Assembly: GCF_932276165.1 (NCBI RefSeq)
Contig: NC_063997.1
Coordinates: 9,434,001 to 9,498,000 of the forward strand
Length of the DNA stretch: 64,000 nucleotides
DNA from: Plutella xylostella
Taxonomy: Eukaryota > Arthropoda > Insecta > Lepidoptera > Plutellidae
Direction: 5' to 3'
Shown here in pieces: positions 1 to 13,006 of this stretch (its first letter is position 1; each line of letters begins with the position of its first letter). A program made the position numbers and the translations under genes. The notes beneath the pieces are model-generated. The model searched no databases. It had not been told where the DNA came from and was given only the letters and a program-made list of their open reading frames with translations.

Positions 1-1130
1 GATGTTATAACTCTATCAACATTATTGCATTTCAACTTCTTACGAGTTATTTTAGATTTAATAGTTATCATATAGATATCAGCATGCAGTATAGTCTAGT
101 TGAGCAGTAGCTCCAGTGATAGTATAAACTAATCAACTGGTATAAATAAAGCTGACCCGTGATGTCACCATCCCGTGGGCTGCAGGAAGGCATAAAAACA
201 TAACTGCTCCAGTGTCGTTACGTCATGTGTTTGTGTGTCATTAATATTAAGTAGGTACTCAACAATGATACTAAACGGTTATTAAATTAATGAATAGAAC
301 GAACGATTTTCTAAGCTAGGCCGTTTTTACCCGACTGCCGAAGGAGGGTATAATATTTTTTTTGATTTATCTTGTTTCGCGTTCTAACACACGTATCTAT
401 CGTTAATTAATTTAAAGTCAATTAAGTTATATTATAATAGAGAAGCATCGTAGTTAACCAACATTATAACCCATGGATACAGTATGACGTAAGGCTACGT
501 GCACACCACACGTCTAGCGGCCGTGACCCGCGCGCGAGATGTCACAGACCGCGCGTTTCCTGCCGCGCTTCCGGCCGCCCGGCGCTGACCGCACACCATT
601 GTGTGCACACCTTTATGTCTGCGAATGTTATGTCACGAGGCGATGCTAGTTGTATGCAACATTCGAAGATATGAAAAATCTTTTAAAACATATTGACCCG
701 CAATCGTGAGTTGGCAGTGTCAGCCTCTTAGCACATTAGTGTGAATAGATATTTTATGTATTACAATAATACTTATGTTCTCAGCTTTACACCTACGCGT
801 TAATAGCACTTTTCAATATTCAAGATAGGATACATAGTAAAACTCCTAACTTCTTGCTCGGCTGTTAAATGTAGTCTACACTCTACAGAAGAATAAGAAT
901 CAATGACAGTGGAAACTATTGGCAATATACACGACATGCCGTATCACCGCACCTTGTATGAACGTGCCGCTGACACACAGCCGCCTGGCGTTCACTGACG
1001 GCGCTACAGCGGCTACGGAAGTCAGCAATGACGTGATTTATCTATTTAATTGCAGCAATCGTTTTTTTTTACTGCGTAGGCGTGCATGGGTGTGAATTAA
1101 TCATTATGTCCTGATGAGCTTGCTTAAGAA

Positions 1131-1225
1131 GTCATCATCATCGTAACATAACATAAGTATGTGTTTTTGTATGTCTGATTTATGTGGTGTTCAATAAAGC
1201 AATATTCTATTCTATTCTATTCTAT
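1131..1225 (+). repeat. 3' end of a non-LTR retroposon with (TTCTA)n tail
   Basis: The sequence TTTATGTGGTGTTCAATAAA is followed directly by a run of ATTCT units at about 1203-1225. A polyadenylation-like AATAAA just before a short tandem tail is the usual 3' end of a heavily truncated LINE or SINE copy. No coding part remains, so the family is not assigned. Confidence 0.6.
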
Positions 1226-1271
1226 CATCGTATTCCACGATGGAACTGATGACGATTGCAGTTATATTTTT

Positions 1272-1340
1272 TAACCGACTTCAAAAAAAGGATAAGGTTC
1301 TCCATTAGTCGGGATCTTTTTATTATTATTATTATTAGTA
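1272..1340 (+). repeat. CCGACTTCAAAAAAAGG-type lepidopteran repeat, short copy
   Basis: Begins AACCGACTTCAAAAAAAGGA and continues through a GTCGGGATC block into a (TTA)n run. The same opening is found at 37986, where the copy is longer. It is one of the commonest interspersed repeats in lepidopteran genomes. This copy ends in simple sequence. Confidence 0.6.
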
Positions 1341-4300
1341 ATATAGTGCTGTTTAACCGTCGCATCCAGACAATCTCCCACACAACTTGAAACATCAACC
1401 GCATCAGAATTCAGAGCACTTGGCAAGAGGATACAATCAAAATAACTCAACTGGGTTGTTACTTTAGCAATTTACACAAAGAACTTTCTCAGCAGACTCT
1501 GTTTAACAAATCACAGTCGTTGCACCCAGCAGAGCTAAATTTTTAAGAGATTTTTTTAGTTTTATAACTGTGATTCTCCTAATGAGCCACATTTCTTACA
1601 TTTGGTTGGTACATATACAGCTTCATAAATTAGTAGTTATGCACCTTGTAAAACTAATCAACCGCATATTTATTTAAAATGACGATTTGTGAGTTTGACA
1701 AACGACAAAAGTGTAGCAGTGTGCAAGTTATGCACTTATTTATAGTACTGGCGCCTGTTACACATTACTAGGTAATTACTTGCACTTGAATTTATTAATC
1801 ATGATAATTTATTACGACACACGGCGTTGCATTAACATAAACTATACTATGTGACTATAGAGAGGAGAATTATGAATTACTTCGAGTTATGGATTTTTTT
1901 ATTGATTTTATCAATGGCGATGAAGTTCTTAATAAAATATGAAGTTAAAGTCAGTACTAACAACTATTTTGTAGCCGCTACATAACTATAATTATTTTTA
2001 TAGGACAATACATTTTTATTTATTTAGAAGAAGTTGGTATTTGTTTAGATCATCGTCGTTTAGGAGTGATATGTCACGGAAACTTGTAGATAAAATGATA
2101 AGAATATATTTTATCATAATGAAACATATACATTCGGGTATAATTTGTGGTAGGTATATTCATTATATCAGTATAGACATGTCCAGTTTTCCTTGTACGA
2201 ATGGCAAGTGCGTAAAAGCCCTCAATATTGATGACATTTACTAAACTAATTTATTGAACGTAAATCCCGTATCTTTTATGCAAATCAATGTATGAGTCAG
2301 CTACCGCGACAGGTTCGACCATCTTGCTTAACACCATAATTTTTTTCTTGACCGACTATACCTATATATACAACTAGTGCAATACTATATTTGTATTAAG
2401 TTGCTTCTCTGCAAATCATTGCCTAACGGGTTAACGTCGAGACGATGACTAATGATCCATTCGCCTCGACTATCATTAACCACTATAATATCGATTCCAA
2501 ATTCAAGTTCCTTTCAAATTTAATTCAATTCAAGTCAACGTCAAAGTAACATTGTGCGAATGTTTTCGGCAAATCGGGCAAAGCTCTTTCCAGGGTAAAT
2601 ACTCGTATGAGAACGTTCACGCATCGTTTTTACGCATCCACACTATTGGCTCTAGACAGCAAGCGTCTCTATGTAGCTAGACTGAATGTACGCAATGTCG
2701 TAAGACTCGTAAGTGATTGTCCTGTGTTGTATGAGTCAGCGCGTGTCGTGCACACTCATTGACATTCACAGCGAGAGATATACGCGTCGCGCATCCTCGC
2801 TCACCTTTGCTCTGAAATGGCACGACTCGGAATTTTTAATTTCGGGAAAAACACTAATAAAAAACCTGCTTTGGGGAAATGCATGGCGTAACGCTATAGA
2901 AGATGATCGTATCTTGAGCTACAAACAATAGCCAATAAAGAAAGTATCTAATTGAATGCAAATCAACGACTATCCCTGTTCAAAGGCAATAAAATCAAAG
3001 AAAAAAACTATTTGAGCCAACAGTTTTAAGAAAATGTGGGCGCAGAGTACCGTGGGCCGGCATTGCTCGTGCCACTAAACATGCTGACATCATCCAAATA
3101 AGGCCAGAGCCACAATGCAGTTCACGACTCGAAAGTCGAAGAGTCCGGGCTGCAAGGAGGCGGGTTACCGTTACCAATCTACATTCTACAATAACCTGAT
3201 TCAGCTGGCAACACCACCGCACATCTCGGGCTAACGGCTCCATTAGAAACTATCAAGTAACGGTGCTGTGTCGATTGTAATTATTAGGTTTGACTTGCAA
3301 ACCGAAATATTTCGTGTTGTGACTCATGCGAGATATGGCTGGGCAAGCGAATTCATAATGAGTTAACAATAGTTGCGGCAGGTAAATACGGGAAGCTAAA
3401 GCCCAACACATCAGAAATAACTGGGAAAACGTTATTAGCATTCTTCACGGTGTCTTGTTGCACAGGATACAATCATACAACTGTTGGAAGGTGGTTCATT
3501 GAGTGCTGACTGATGCGACGTGACACGACTTGGAATGGAATACTAAATTACTAGAAGCTTCTATATTTAACAATTTTGGGTAATAATTGAGTGCACATAA
3601 TCGTTTAAAAAGATGAATGTGGTAAATATTCGCTTGATGATGTGATCAAAATAAAGGATGAAATGTGAACCAAAATACAGCTGTCCCCTATGCGTGACCA
3701 TGACCGTCACTTGGGAACTATCGCGTCAACGCGGCTAATTTTACACACTTTTATTTAGAGTCGGATTAATGTGCTTACGCCGGAATATGGGTGAGCCGCG
3801 CGGTTCCGTGCTCGTTTATTTATTGTCTTTTTATATAATTCCATGGAGGAGCGGTTTTTGCTAGTTTACAAACTATTTATAGGTTTTAGAAGTATAATAA
3901 TAATACTGTAAATTATATGTATGATTATTCTGCTTTCTATCAGAGCTGGGTACAACGTGGTGTCTTTCTTTCTTTATTATATTGGTACGGAATGATAAAA
4001 AGTTTCATACATTTGCTAAACACACCTATTTGATTCTTGTTGCGTTCATTCGTTTTATGTTAATCTAAGCCACCAGATTTTTACGGTTCTAGTCAGAAAC
4101 GCAGTATATCTCAAGAGGAGAAGCTATATACGACTCAACAGTGTGCAAAAAACGAGTAATACAACACAACACATTTCCATGAAAATGATAGCGTGCGAAA
4201 GTGAAAATCGATTCTCGTGTGCAACGGAACGCATTATGCAACTGAGGAAATGGAGCACGGAGCCGGTGACACAACTGCGCGGAACGGAGCGTCGGCCGCG

Positions 4301-6919
4301 GCGCCTATCTGGACGACTGTGGAAGTGTGGAATCCAGTCACGGTATTTCCATTGCTATCTGGAGGCTTTCGATCTGGACGAACAGATACCGTACCACTTA
4401 AGGTACCTAGGTACTACCGACACATTAGCAGCGTCGCCCGCCTTTCAAATATCCGTCAGATCCATTGAATTGTTCTATGGTCAGATCTATATAAGTTACA
4501 TCAAATTTGACATGCGAGCGATGCTTGATAGAGTGATCTTAATGGTGGTAACCCTACAGACCAACGTACCCTGGTAGCCCCCAGCCCGCTGCAAGGACTA
4601 CGTTATTCTAGCAGGTTCTTGGAAATGGTTGGATGAGTAAGGTAAAGATCTCAGTGACCGTGGAAGTTTATGGACTGATGTCGATGCCCATGGGAGTAAT
4701 AGCTGTGCAACACAGCAAGTCTTAATCAGTTAGACTGAAAATACAGAACATTCAGCTATCTTGCTTGCAAAATAATCAATAAAATAATAATGTCGAATAT
4801 CTTCATGTAGGCTACCAATATGGCTGATAACGTGATATCAATGAGTGTCATTCTGGTGATAAATCAACGTGTGCTCATCAATTCTGGGTAAAGCTGTGTT
4901 CATAGATTTCTTTTGGCAAGTACAAGCGATGAACTATCAAACGTGGCTCTTGAATTAAAATAGCTCTTAAGGCGACGGGGTAAAGACAAAACAACTCGCT
5001 TGTTGAAGCCAGCTCTAACTTTATTTGGGTCCTACGACAATATTGACATGAAATGTTTACTCCGTAAGGTCACTCTATCAACAACTCTTGTTTGAATAGT
5101 TGATATTAGAAGATGGGGAGTAGATCAGCGTGTTAGAATGAGAAACTGTGATACCAAATCAGAGAGGTCACTTGGACGTTACGAATACGATGATACTGCC
5201 ATGCTGGTCATCCCAAATTCATAATTAAATTATTTATTTCACAAGAGTGTAAATAAAGACACTCAACTTCTAACATCTTTCCCCTGCTTAGCTGCTATTA
5301 CAGTTTACACATACAAAAAGGTACCAAACGTTTTTTTATTTAATTCTGCCATTTCGTAGCTTTAGAATTTTTAATAATGTAGTTACGATACACGTGTAAC
5401 CATATACTCATTCAAGCCCTACGGCGATGCCATAAAATTCACCAGTAAAAAACCTAGAGCTAAAAAATACTACTTGCTATACCGGCATGTTATCTCAACC
5501 TGTTATTGATGTTGAGTCATTATGCTAATAATGGACGAGACCTACTTCGATAAACTGTTAAGATATGTAACAACTTAGCAACAACAGGTAGTTCGGGATA
5601 TCGCTAAATATTTTCTTTTTAAAAAGTTTTTTTTATAATATTTGTGAGCGAAGGTATTTTACCCTCTCTACATTTGCAGTAAAATGAGACTCGCAGTCTA
5701 ACAAGAACGTAAACATAAGATAAGTCGTGGTACGTACGGAAAAATAAATTTCCTAAACAATGGAGAAGACAAAAGGCACGAACGTGGAATACGTGTAGCA
5801 CGTGACTGCGATTATTACGTATTTCTTTATCACATTAATAAGTTATTCACACAAATCCAACTGAAGAAAAAAAACGGATGATTAATTTGATATTTGTAGG
5901 AAATATACCTCTAGCCTAACAACGGATGTCTCAAGACTCTTTTCGCCCTACCGTCTACCTGTACGAAGGTACACTTTTCCCATAATAATATACTATTTAG
6001 TGAATTTCAAAATCAACATTAATAGTAAAACACCCTTTAGTCTAACTTGATTAAATAGTTAAGCTCTCCGCAGGTTTTCTAGTCACGAATTCGAAATTTC
6101 TAATCGCTTGGAAATGTTCAAAGTCACACCAGCTATAACTACTGTGCCAACCACCCCAATGGCAGACGCAGGCTATTATAAACCTAGAGACTTTGCAATT
6201 AGGGTAAACTCACCTTCTGCATTGCTCTGAGGGCACTTTCTCCTATAAGTTTTACGGTTAAAGGATGGTAATATTGAAACTCGATCGCGGATTAGGGCCC
6301 GGCTACACCGAAGCCGGACTGACTGCACTGCCGGCAGTGGAAATGCACACTGCACCATATTATACCGGAATTAGCAGACGGCATGAACTGGGCATGACAA
6401 AGAAGTGTTAGTTAGGTTTGGAGATTTTTGAGTATGTCACCTCTCAGAGGCTTTTCTATGTAATGTAGGGAATACTATTAAATCCAGTTATTATTTTCAT
6501 AATTTGAGGCAACGTGTTCCTTTGGTACACAAATTTAAAGCGGAAAACGAGATAAAATTGACTTCAAATTGCGCGCCGTACACACCTCCAGTGATGACCA
6601 TAATAAAGATAAGCTTACTATTTTTTACACAATATAGTTCATTTCTCATGTATTCGTTTGTTCGGATCCACAGAGGCAGCTGAAGCCGTATGCATCAGGA
6701 AGACTGGACGAGGTACGAGTGATATCTGTGAGACTACGGCTTCTCTGTTCCGTTGCATTTTAGTATTAACGGGAAGCTTCATAAGCAGCTTTTACACTTT
6801 TGTACCAAGTCAAAGTAACAAAACGTCAATGAGTTATCAAAATCGGTCAGTGACTGGTGAAGATATCTTTTTTCATAGGTTAATTGAAAAACTTCTCCTA
6901 TTTTAGAATACTTACGAAC

Positions 6920-7027
6920 TGACAGAAAGACCCCCCTTAACCGAACGGAGAGTAATTTGTAAAAATTGACGTTCATCAGAAAATTTTATATTTCTACGAT
7001 GAATAAATATTTTGACTTTGACTTTGA
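6920..7027 (+). repeat. 3' end of a retroposon with (GACTTT)n tail, copy 1
   Basis: From GACAGAAAGACC to the tail TTTTGACTTTGACTTTG this matches, on the opposite strand, 53342-53458 at nearly every base apart from small indels. The shared block ends in a hexamer repeat in both copies, as expected at the 3' end of a non-LTR element; RTE-type LINEs and their SINEs often end this way. No open frame remains. The clade is an inference. Confidence 0.65.
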
Positions 7028-7469
7028 AAGAAAAGCTAACGTCAACCAATTAAACATGATTAAAATTACCAGTTCAAACCACAATGTTCATAGTGGAGAT
7101 TTAAAAAAACCTACATTTCACGTACAGTTTAAAAAAACCTAAGTGATCGATAGAGGTTTGTGAATGCCTTCTAACGATGCCTCCGGTACGTTGGCCTTCG
7201 AAACGCAGAGGTGACTGCCCGCCGTAACGTTATTTAATCGTTAAAGTACTTAGGTATGTCTAGAGGGACCATTCCGCTGATTCTATAAGGAAACATTATT
7301 GTTTATCATTACTCTATGTATATGAATAGTCTTCATTATGATAATGTATGAGGGGTTTGTTCTTGTACAGAAGTCACCCTTTTGGCACATTGTAGGTGTA
7401 TCGTTCATAATGTTAGAATAACATTAACATAACTTACTTAAACTCTATTAGGGGCTATCATTCACATAA

Positions 7470-7562
7470 AGCCTTGTATCCACTTGAGCATGCTCTGGCG
7501 GATAAGCGGTTCGGCAAATCAGGTGCTTATTCGCCTGAGCATGCTCAAGTGGACACAAGGCT
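7470..7562. mobile_element. 93-bp palindromic MITE with TAA target duplication
   Basis: Arms of 37 bases (7470-7506 and 7526-7562) pair with three mismatches around a 19-base loop. TAA lies directly outside both ends (7467-7469 and 7563-7565). A 3-bp TAA duplication is typical of PIF/Harbinger elements, so this is probably a minimal Harbinger-type MITE. If transcribed it would fold like a precursor microRNA; that is a possibility only. Confidence 0.7.
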
Positions 7563-7994
7563 TAACGTGTACACGACTCGACTCATACATCTCTGTATTA
7601 GTTACCAGAATAGAGCTCCCATTTTGCCGAATATTAATCATCAGTGAAGTTGTGGAAAAAACTAGTGAAACAACTGCGAGTTGAAGCTAGTAAGTTTTTT
7701 ACCAACATACCTACCTGGCCTACTTACAATATAGAAGAGCATAGTAAAATCATTTGTGCTTGGTTAAATTAAATCAAAAAAACAAAACAAGAATAATTAT
7801 AGTAATTTTGGCAAATATTAACGTGTAAATTGGAGACTAAAAGATACTATTCACCAATCAATTAACAAACCCTTTTGATTCAATTCAAAACAAAAGTTAG
7901 CAGTATCCGTTATTTTATGATTGCTAATCATAATGTTTGATCACTAATAGGTCGGGGAACTAATTAATGATAGACGCTCAAACCTTAATACAGA

Positions 7995-8060
7995 CTACTT
8001 TTTATCCCAAAATTCCCACGGGAAGCCCATTAAGACTGATGCAAAGCATGCGCGGAACGA
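7995..8060 (+). repeat. Degraded Helitron-like fragment
   Basis: TACTTTTTATCCCAAAATTC followed by CCACGGGAAG matches the internal block of the Helitron-like elements at 10352 and 40772. Both termini are lost. Confidence 0.45.
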
Positions 8061-9775
8061 GTAAAGTGAATGAGTATATGATATTGGTACAGTAAGGTAA
8101 GCTCATTGGTAAGTTTAGCCGGCTAATTTAACTTTACATTCACATGTTTCTTTAAAATTAAAATAACGAAGAGACGATGTTTTTTTAAATGCGGAATATT
8201 GTAAGTCTCACGGCTAAAGGGCAAAACAGCCGCAAACCTCGCTTGCCCAATCCCACGCATACACCGCAACGGGGCTATCGCACATAAACATAAAAATACA
8301 CTAAATACGGTCTTCGCAAATATTGGCAAGCGGGCGGCACACTCGGTAGAGCCAAAGACAAATATGTGGAAATGATAACATCTTCGCAATACGTCAACGA
8401 ACTTTAATCGTTCGTCGGTCTCTTATCAAGTGGCGACCCTCGAATATCTGTAATTGGCTTTTATAACGTTTCCGCCCAAAATCGCCAGTACACAATGTAT
8501 TGTTTTCTTTTATTTACTTGGCCTATAAACGCATGTAGGTAGATAGTCACATTTCATCTGTGGCAAAACAACAGTAAAATTCACGACGTCCGTTTGCGTG
8601 GGTCAAAAGGGGGATTGACTGAATCGTTTCACCAAATGAGCAGTGCTTAGGCAAAGATCATCGCTTGGACGGTGCTGTGCGAAATTGGTCATTGTCTCCC
8701 ACGGCCAGCGCTGTGCAATTTAGGCGAATGTCGGACGAAATGAGTCCGGGCTAGTTCACACTGTGCCGTCGTGTTTTATGGAGGAGTCTCTATTATTTTA
8801 TACGTATATGGTATCACTGTATACATATGAGTGGGATAGACAGGACATACACCATGTAGAAGTGGCATTCCGAAAAATCCCAGAACCAGGACTTAGATCT
8901 TGATATGGGTCGATTAAAACTCTACGTCTTTTACGTTTAAACACAATAATATAGGTAACTTCAGATACCCATTCAGACCAAATAAACAGCCAGAAGCCAA
9001 CAAAATCCAATGAAGACTTCATAAAGTTAATAGAACCTAAAGGAGGAAGAAGTAGGTGGATCATTCCGATCATTACGCCGCCAGCAGACTAGTCTAATGG
9101 GGGTTAAAATGTGTGCCCTCTCGTAACAAGCTCTCGCCTCGTTGACGCATACCAAACAAATGAATTCATCTAGAAAAAAAGTATCATATAAAACTTGTTT
9201 GCCGCGGTTATGATGACTTGGGGAATTCGAGTCTACAAGGACCATAGAGCATTCTACAGCAATGGAAGTTTAGAGATTGTATGAAACTACGAAGTTTGGT
9301 AAATTAGTAAGTTCTGGTTTGATAAAGTGTAGCTTTCCAACTTTGTCTTCGCTGTAAACGCGATATTCCCACATGATTACAATATATGCAGCTCGCGCAT
9401 GCGACCGTAGATACGACGAAAGTTTAATTAAACGGGTAGTTACATCTTTGAATTAAAATTATGATCACCTTCATCCCGGTAACCATAGTTAGTTTATAAT
9501 CTTGAAAATCTAAATTACGTTCTATGAGATCACTATCCATTTTCAACGTTTCTAACTCGGCAAAGATTGAAGTGAATAATAGAAGCGCCACTATAATTTA
9601 ACGCATTGGCCACGTGTTTGATTTGAAATTTCGAATGTCGTTTAATCACAGCGGCACCGCGGCATCTGGCCAGTATCAACATTGCTGGTGTGCGTACATA
9701 ACTGATACCGGTCAATTAACGAACGCACTGACGCCGATACAAATAGAACTGTGGAATCTCCGAAGAACAGATTAG

Positions 9776-10028
9776 ATAAATAAATATGTGGGGACATCTT
9801 ACACACGGCCATCCGACCCCAAGCTAGGCAGAACCTGTGTTATGGGTGTCGGACAGCTGATATATCTACACAAATACATAGATAGATAGATACTAAATAT
9901 AAATATCAACACCCAAGACCCGAGAACAAATATCTGTGTTTAAACAAATATCTGCCCCAGCCGGGAATCGAACCCGGGACCTTCGGTTCAGTAGTCAGGG
10001 TCACTAACCACTACGCCATTCGGTCGTC
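9776..10028 (-). mobile_element. tRNA-derived SINE
   Basis: Read on the minus strand, the head (10028 to about 9955) is tRNA-like, with an A box TGGCGTAGTGG (10018-10008) and a B box GGTTCGATTCC (9974-9964), the two parts of an internal RNA polymerase III promoter. A tRNA-unrelated body follows, containing a (CTAT)n stretch, and the copy ends in an AT-rich (TTTA)-like tail near 9776. The head lacks a credible anticodon arm and acceptor pairing, and the body is joined directly to it. It is therefore a SINE, not a working tRNA gene. The mobilising LINE is unknown. Confidence 0.85.
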
Positions 10029-10351
10029 AAAAGATAGGAATGTAGAGTCACAATTGCTTCATAGATCCGGCGCTTATTTCGATCTCGTTAAACGTATTGC
10101 ATTGCTACAAATATTAATTTAATGTTTAAGTAACCAATATCATCAAAAAGTACCTAAACTTACGTCAAGTCATGAAAGAGATAATATAAAATAACGATAT
10201 GGGTACTATGGTGACGTGACGTGTAGACAGATTGAATGCTGACCTTAATAATAGAGAAACACAATAGTATTTTGATTGGACGCTATATAGGTACAGTATA
10301 CAAAATCATACAGTATACGTGTTGTCCAAGAAAGCAATGTAGTAGGATAAA

Positions 10352-10550
10352 TCCTAACTAATATTATAAATGCGAAAGTAACTGTGTCTGTCTGTCTGTT
10401 ACTCTTTCACGCCAAAACTACTGAACGGATTTTAATGAAATTTGGTATACATACGGTCTAGACCCTGGGAAAGAACATAGGCTACTTTTTATCCCGGAAT
10501 TCCCACGGGAAAACTTTTTAAAGCGAAGCGTAGCGCGCGGGAACAGCTAG
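10352..10550 (+). mobile_element. Short non-autonomous Helitron-like element, copy 1
   Basis: The element begins TCCTAACTAATATTATAAA, passes through a (CTGT)n microsatellite, the block AAATTTGGTATACATACGGT, and a CCCACGGG segment, and ends in AACAGCTAG. It sits between A (10351) and T (10551). A 5' TC, a 3' CTAG and insertion between A and T without target duplication are the hallmarks of Helitrons. At 199 bp it has no Rep/helicase gene and must be moved in trans. A second copy in the opposite direction is at 40772-40990. Similar elements abound in Lepidoptera. Confidence 0.8.
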
Positions 10551-12289
10551 TAATATATAAAATGCATCCAACTTTACAATAATACTTATAAGATCCTGTT
10601 TCCTCTACAAAACCGATCCGCAGTAGTAGACGAAGCTATGTAGTTAATAAATGATGGTCAAATGGCGTTGAAATATGAAAATCGAACCAGGAATATATGC
10701 CAGTTCTCAGCCCATTATTTATTTGTTGGAATGGATTATGGGTTCCGTATGTTTAAGGCTTTCATGTTAAGCGATAGATTAATTTACTATTGTTGTCATC
10801 ATAATCTTAAAATTACAAAAATGCTCGTTTGATATGATTTTTAATTAGGTTGTTAAGCCTACCTGAATCAGTAGTAAGTAAATAATGCGCTCAGTACTAA
10901 AAATTATTTTCATAAACGGTTTACCACTATTTTTTTATCTTCCCACGTTTAGCGTTATTTGCCTTCAGCTAACACCGAGCCTAATAAGCCAACATTGCCG
11001 CCGCGGGCTGAAAGGCACAATAAAATAAAAACACCGCCATTTTCCCCAACTTGCGAAACTGTTAACTACCTGCATTCTATTTTTAAATCTAAACCTGAAC
11101 CTTCTTGGAACTGCGCGTGGAAAGAGCAACTTTAGAGCAATTGAAACGAGGTTCATCAATTTAGAAGAATTACAACCTAGGAAACCTAGAAGGAGATACC
11201 CTGTAGATGGATGTGAAACCAGGTATACCTAGAGATAAAATTAAATTTGAGAGTAGAGAGAAGTTTCAACAAATTTCAGAATCATAATAATTTGAGCCAT
11301 AAGACTTTTCCGACATACAATATTCTCTGTAAAGGTTTATTATGACACGGAAAAGTAAAATAGTGACATCATTTAAGTGCTACTTATATAGGTTGTGCCG
11401 GTTCCCATCCCAGAGTAGGGTGCGGTTATGTCAGCCATGTTTCATGGCTCTCTGGGTAACTACGGTTAGTGGGTCCACTAATGGATTTGCAATCACATCA
11501 ATCAAACATTACTGTTAGGATGTCTTTAAATAAAAGAACCTCTATTTCCCTTGGCAATCAAGTGGGAAAACCGAAAAACAAGAAACAAACCTTAACAATA
11601 GAAGGGAAAGCGAAGTATCCTTCGTCACTAGCATGATGCTTTGATATCAGAATCTATTAATTGCCAATAATATTTTTTTTACATATCTCGTTAGGTAAAT
11701 ATAGTAAATTCTCGCGTCAGTGTCTGTATTCAAAAATTTTCCTTATCATCCTAACATTGTCACAGACCGTACCCGTTATTTTTCTAATAAGACTTGTGTA
11801 CTAAATACCAGATAGCATCTGAACTAATAATAGAACTTAACACGTTTACCACAACTATCACAAGCAATGCAACAGTAGAGAGCATTCACCTCCACACTGT
11901 CCCGCAGGATAATAGCGACAGCATGATAAAATAGGACCTATTGTATGTTCCTCAAGAGTTATTCCCCTTTGTTAGTCGTAGGACTACTGGCTGTGAATGG
12001 TGTGGTACCGGTATTATGCAATAAGAATAGTTATGTTGCCTGTTGCCGAGGTATGTTTTAATCGTAATCAATGTGAGAATTATATTGTATTATGTATATT
12101 GTATATTCTCGACGCTTGAACGTGTCTAACCAGTTCTGTGGAGCGTATCAATTTCTTATGTATCAGTTTTAGTCTTTGAAAATCTAGGATTCAAATCAGA
12201 AACACAAAACGAATGTGTTCTCTTCAAACAGAGTATACAAAAAAATAGATAAGAGAATTAGAATTAGATGGAATCTAGTTCTATTTTTG

Positions 12290-12352
12290 TCCCCTCCATT
12301 CCCACGGGAAACGAGTTAAAAATTCGAAGCGAAGCTCGCCGGCAACTACTAA
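12290..12352 (+). repeat. Helitron-like 3' fragment
   Basis: CCATTCCCACGGGAAACGAG and the following GAAGCGAAGC stretch match the 3' part of the element at 10352. The terminal CTAG is degraded and the 5' part is absent. Confidence 0.5.
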
Positions 12353-12780
12353 TAGAACTATAAGTAATCCGTGAATCATGGCGAAAACCATAAAAAAAAA
12401 CACAGCGAAACATTATTAACCATGTAGGTAATTAATCACAAGATAATCATGTAAAGGTATTATGTAATGTTACTTTCAGAAGTTACATTGCAATTATTTC
12501 TTATATGTGATGTGACTGACTAGTTGACTTCATAGACAAATAATGGGAATCTGGGAATGCATTGTACTCGTAACAGTTCAAACAACAAGGCAGCGGCAGT
12601 CCGACTTCATATTATAACGATGCAACCCCGAAACGTAAAAAAGGGTGTTAAATGTTTCAAGATCCCCTATTATAAAATACTGAAATATTTGTCCGGTTAT
12701 CACCAAAAGCAAGATAGTTCCTGTATCAGTGTCGCGAGCATAGGATTCGATACTATTTGCGAATCTACACGAAGGGTCAC

Positions 12781-12885
12781 TTTTACCAAACGCTAAACGT
12801 ATTTAAATCTGATTTTATATACATTTTGTACTAACTGACAGACGTATGACAGGCTACTAAATACGTTTAGCGTTTGGTGAAATTC
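12781..12885. repeat. Inverted-repeat element (ACCAAACGC family), copy 1
   Basis: ACCAAACGCTAAACGTATTTA (12785-12805) is repeated in inverted form at 12858-12878. The interior shares a TGTACTAACTGACAG block with the related copy at 18220-18325. A MITE is likely, but a target duplication is not clear. Confidence 0.55.
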
Positions 12886-12887
12886 CA

Positions 12888-13006
12888 CCTAACATATGGA
12901 AAAAACAAATGTCACTTTTGGAACTAACTTTGCCTTACATTTTGACAGTGACAGTTGACGATACGCAACGTTAACGGAGGATCGAAACTTGTGCTCACGA
13001 CTCGAT
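12888..13006 (-). repeat. Degraded copy of the GAGCCGCGAGCAC MITE
   Basis: This block matches, in reverse orientation, the interior and one end of the MITE at 42333-42490 (for example CATATGGAAAAAACAAATG and GACGATACGCAACGT). The end corresponding to the terminal repeat is recognisable as TGTGCTCACGACTC. It abuts the inverted-repeat element at 12781-12885. Confidence 0.6.

Noticed and set aside
2995..3243. Possible exon in a GC-richer patch
   Set aside because: Short frames are open on both strands, but no domain, codon bias or paired splice sites could be seen.
4143..4577. 144-codon plus-strand frame
   Set aside because: Overlaps another frame of 83 codons on the same strand; no similarity to a known family and no splice context.
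9955..10028. tRNA gene with A and B boxes
   Set aside because: The tRNA-like head runs straight into a tRNA-unrelated body and AT-rich tail, and acceptor pairing is poor. It is a SINE.
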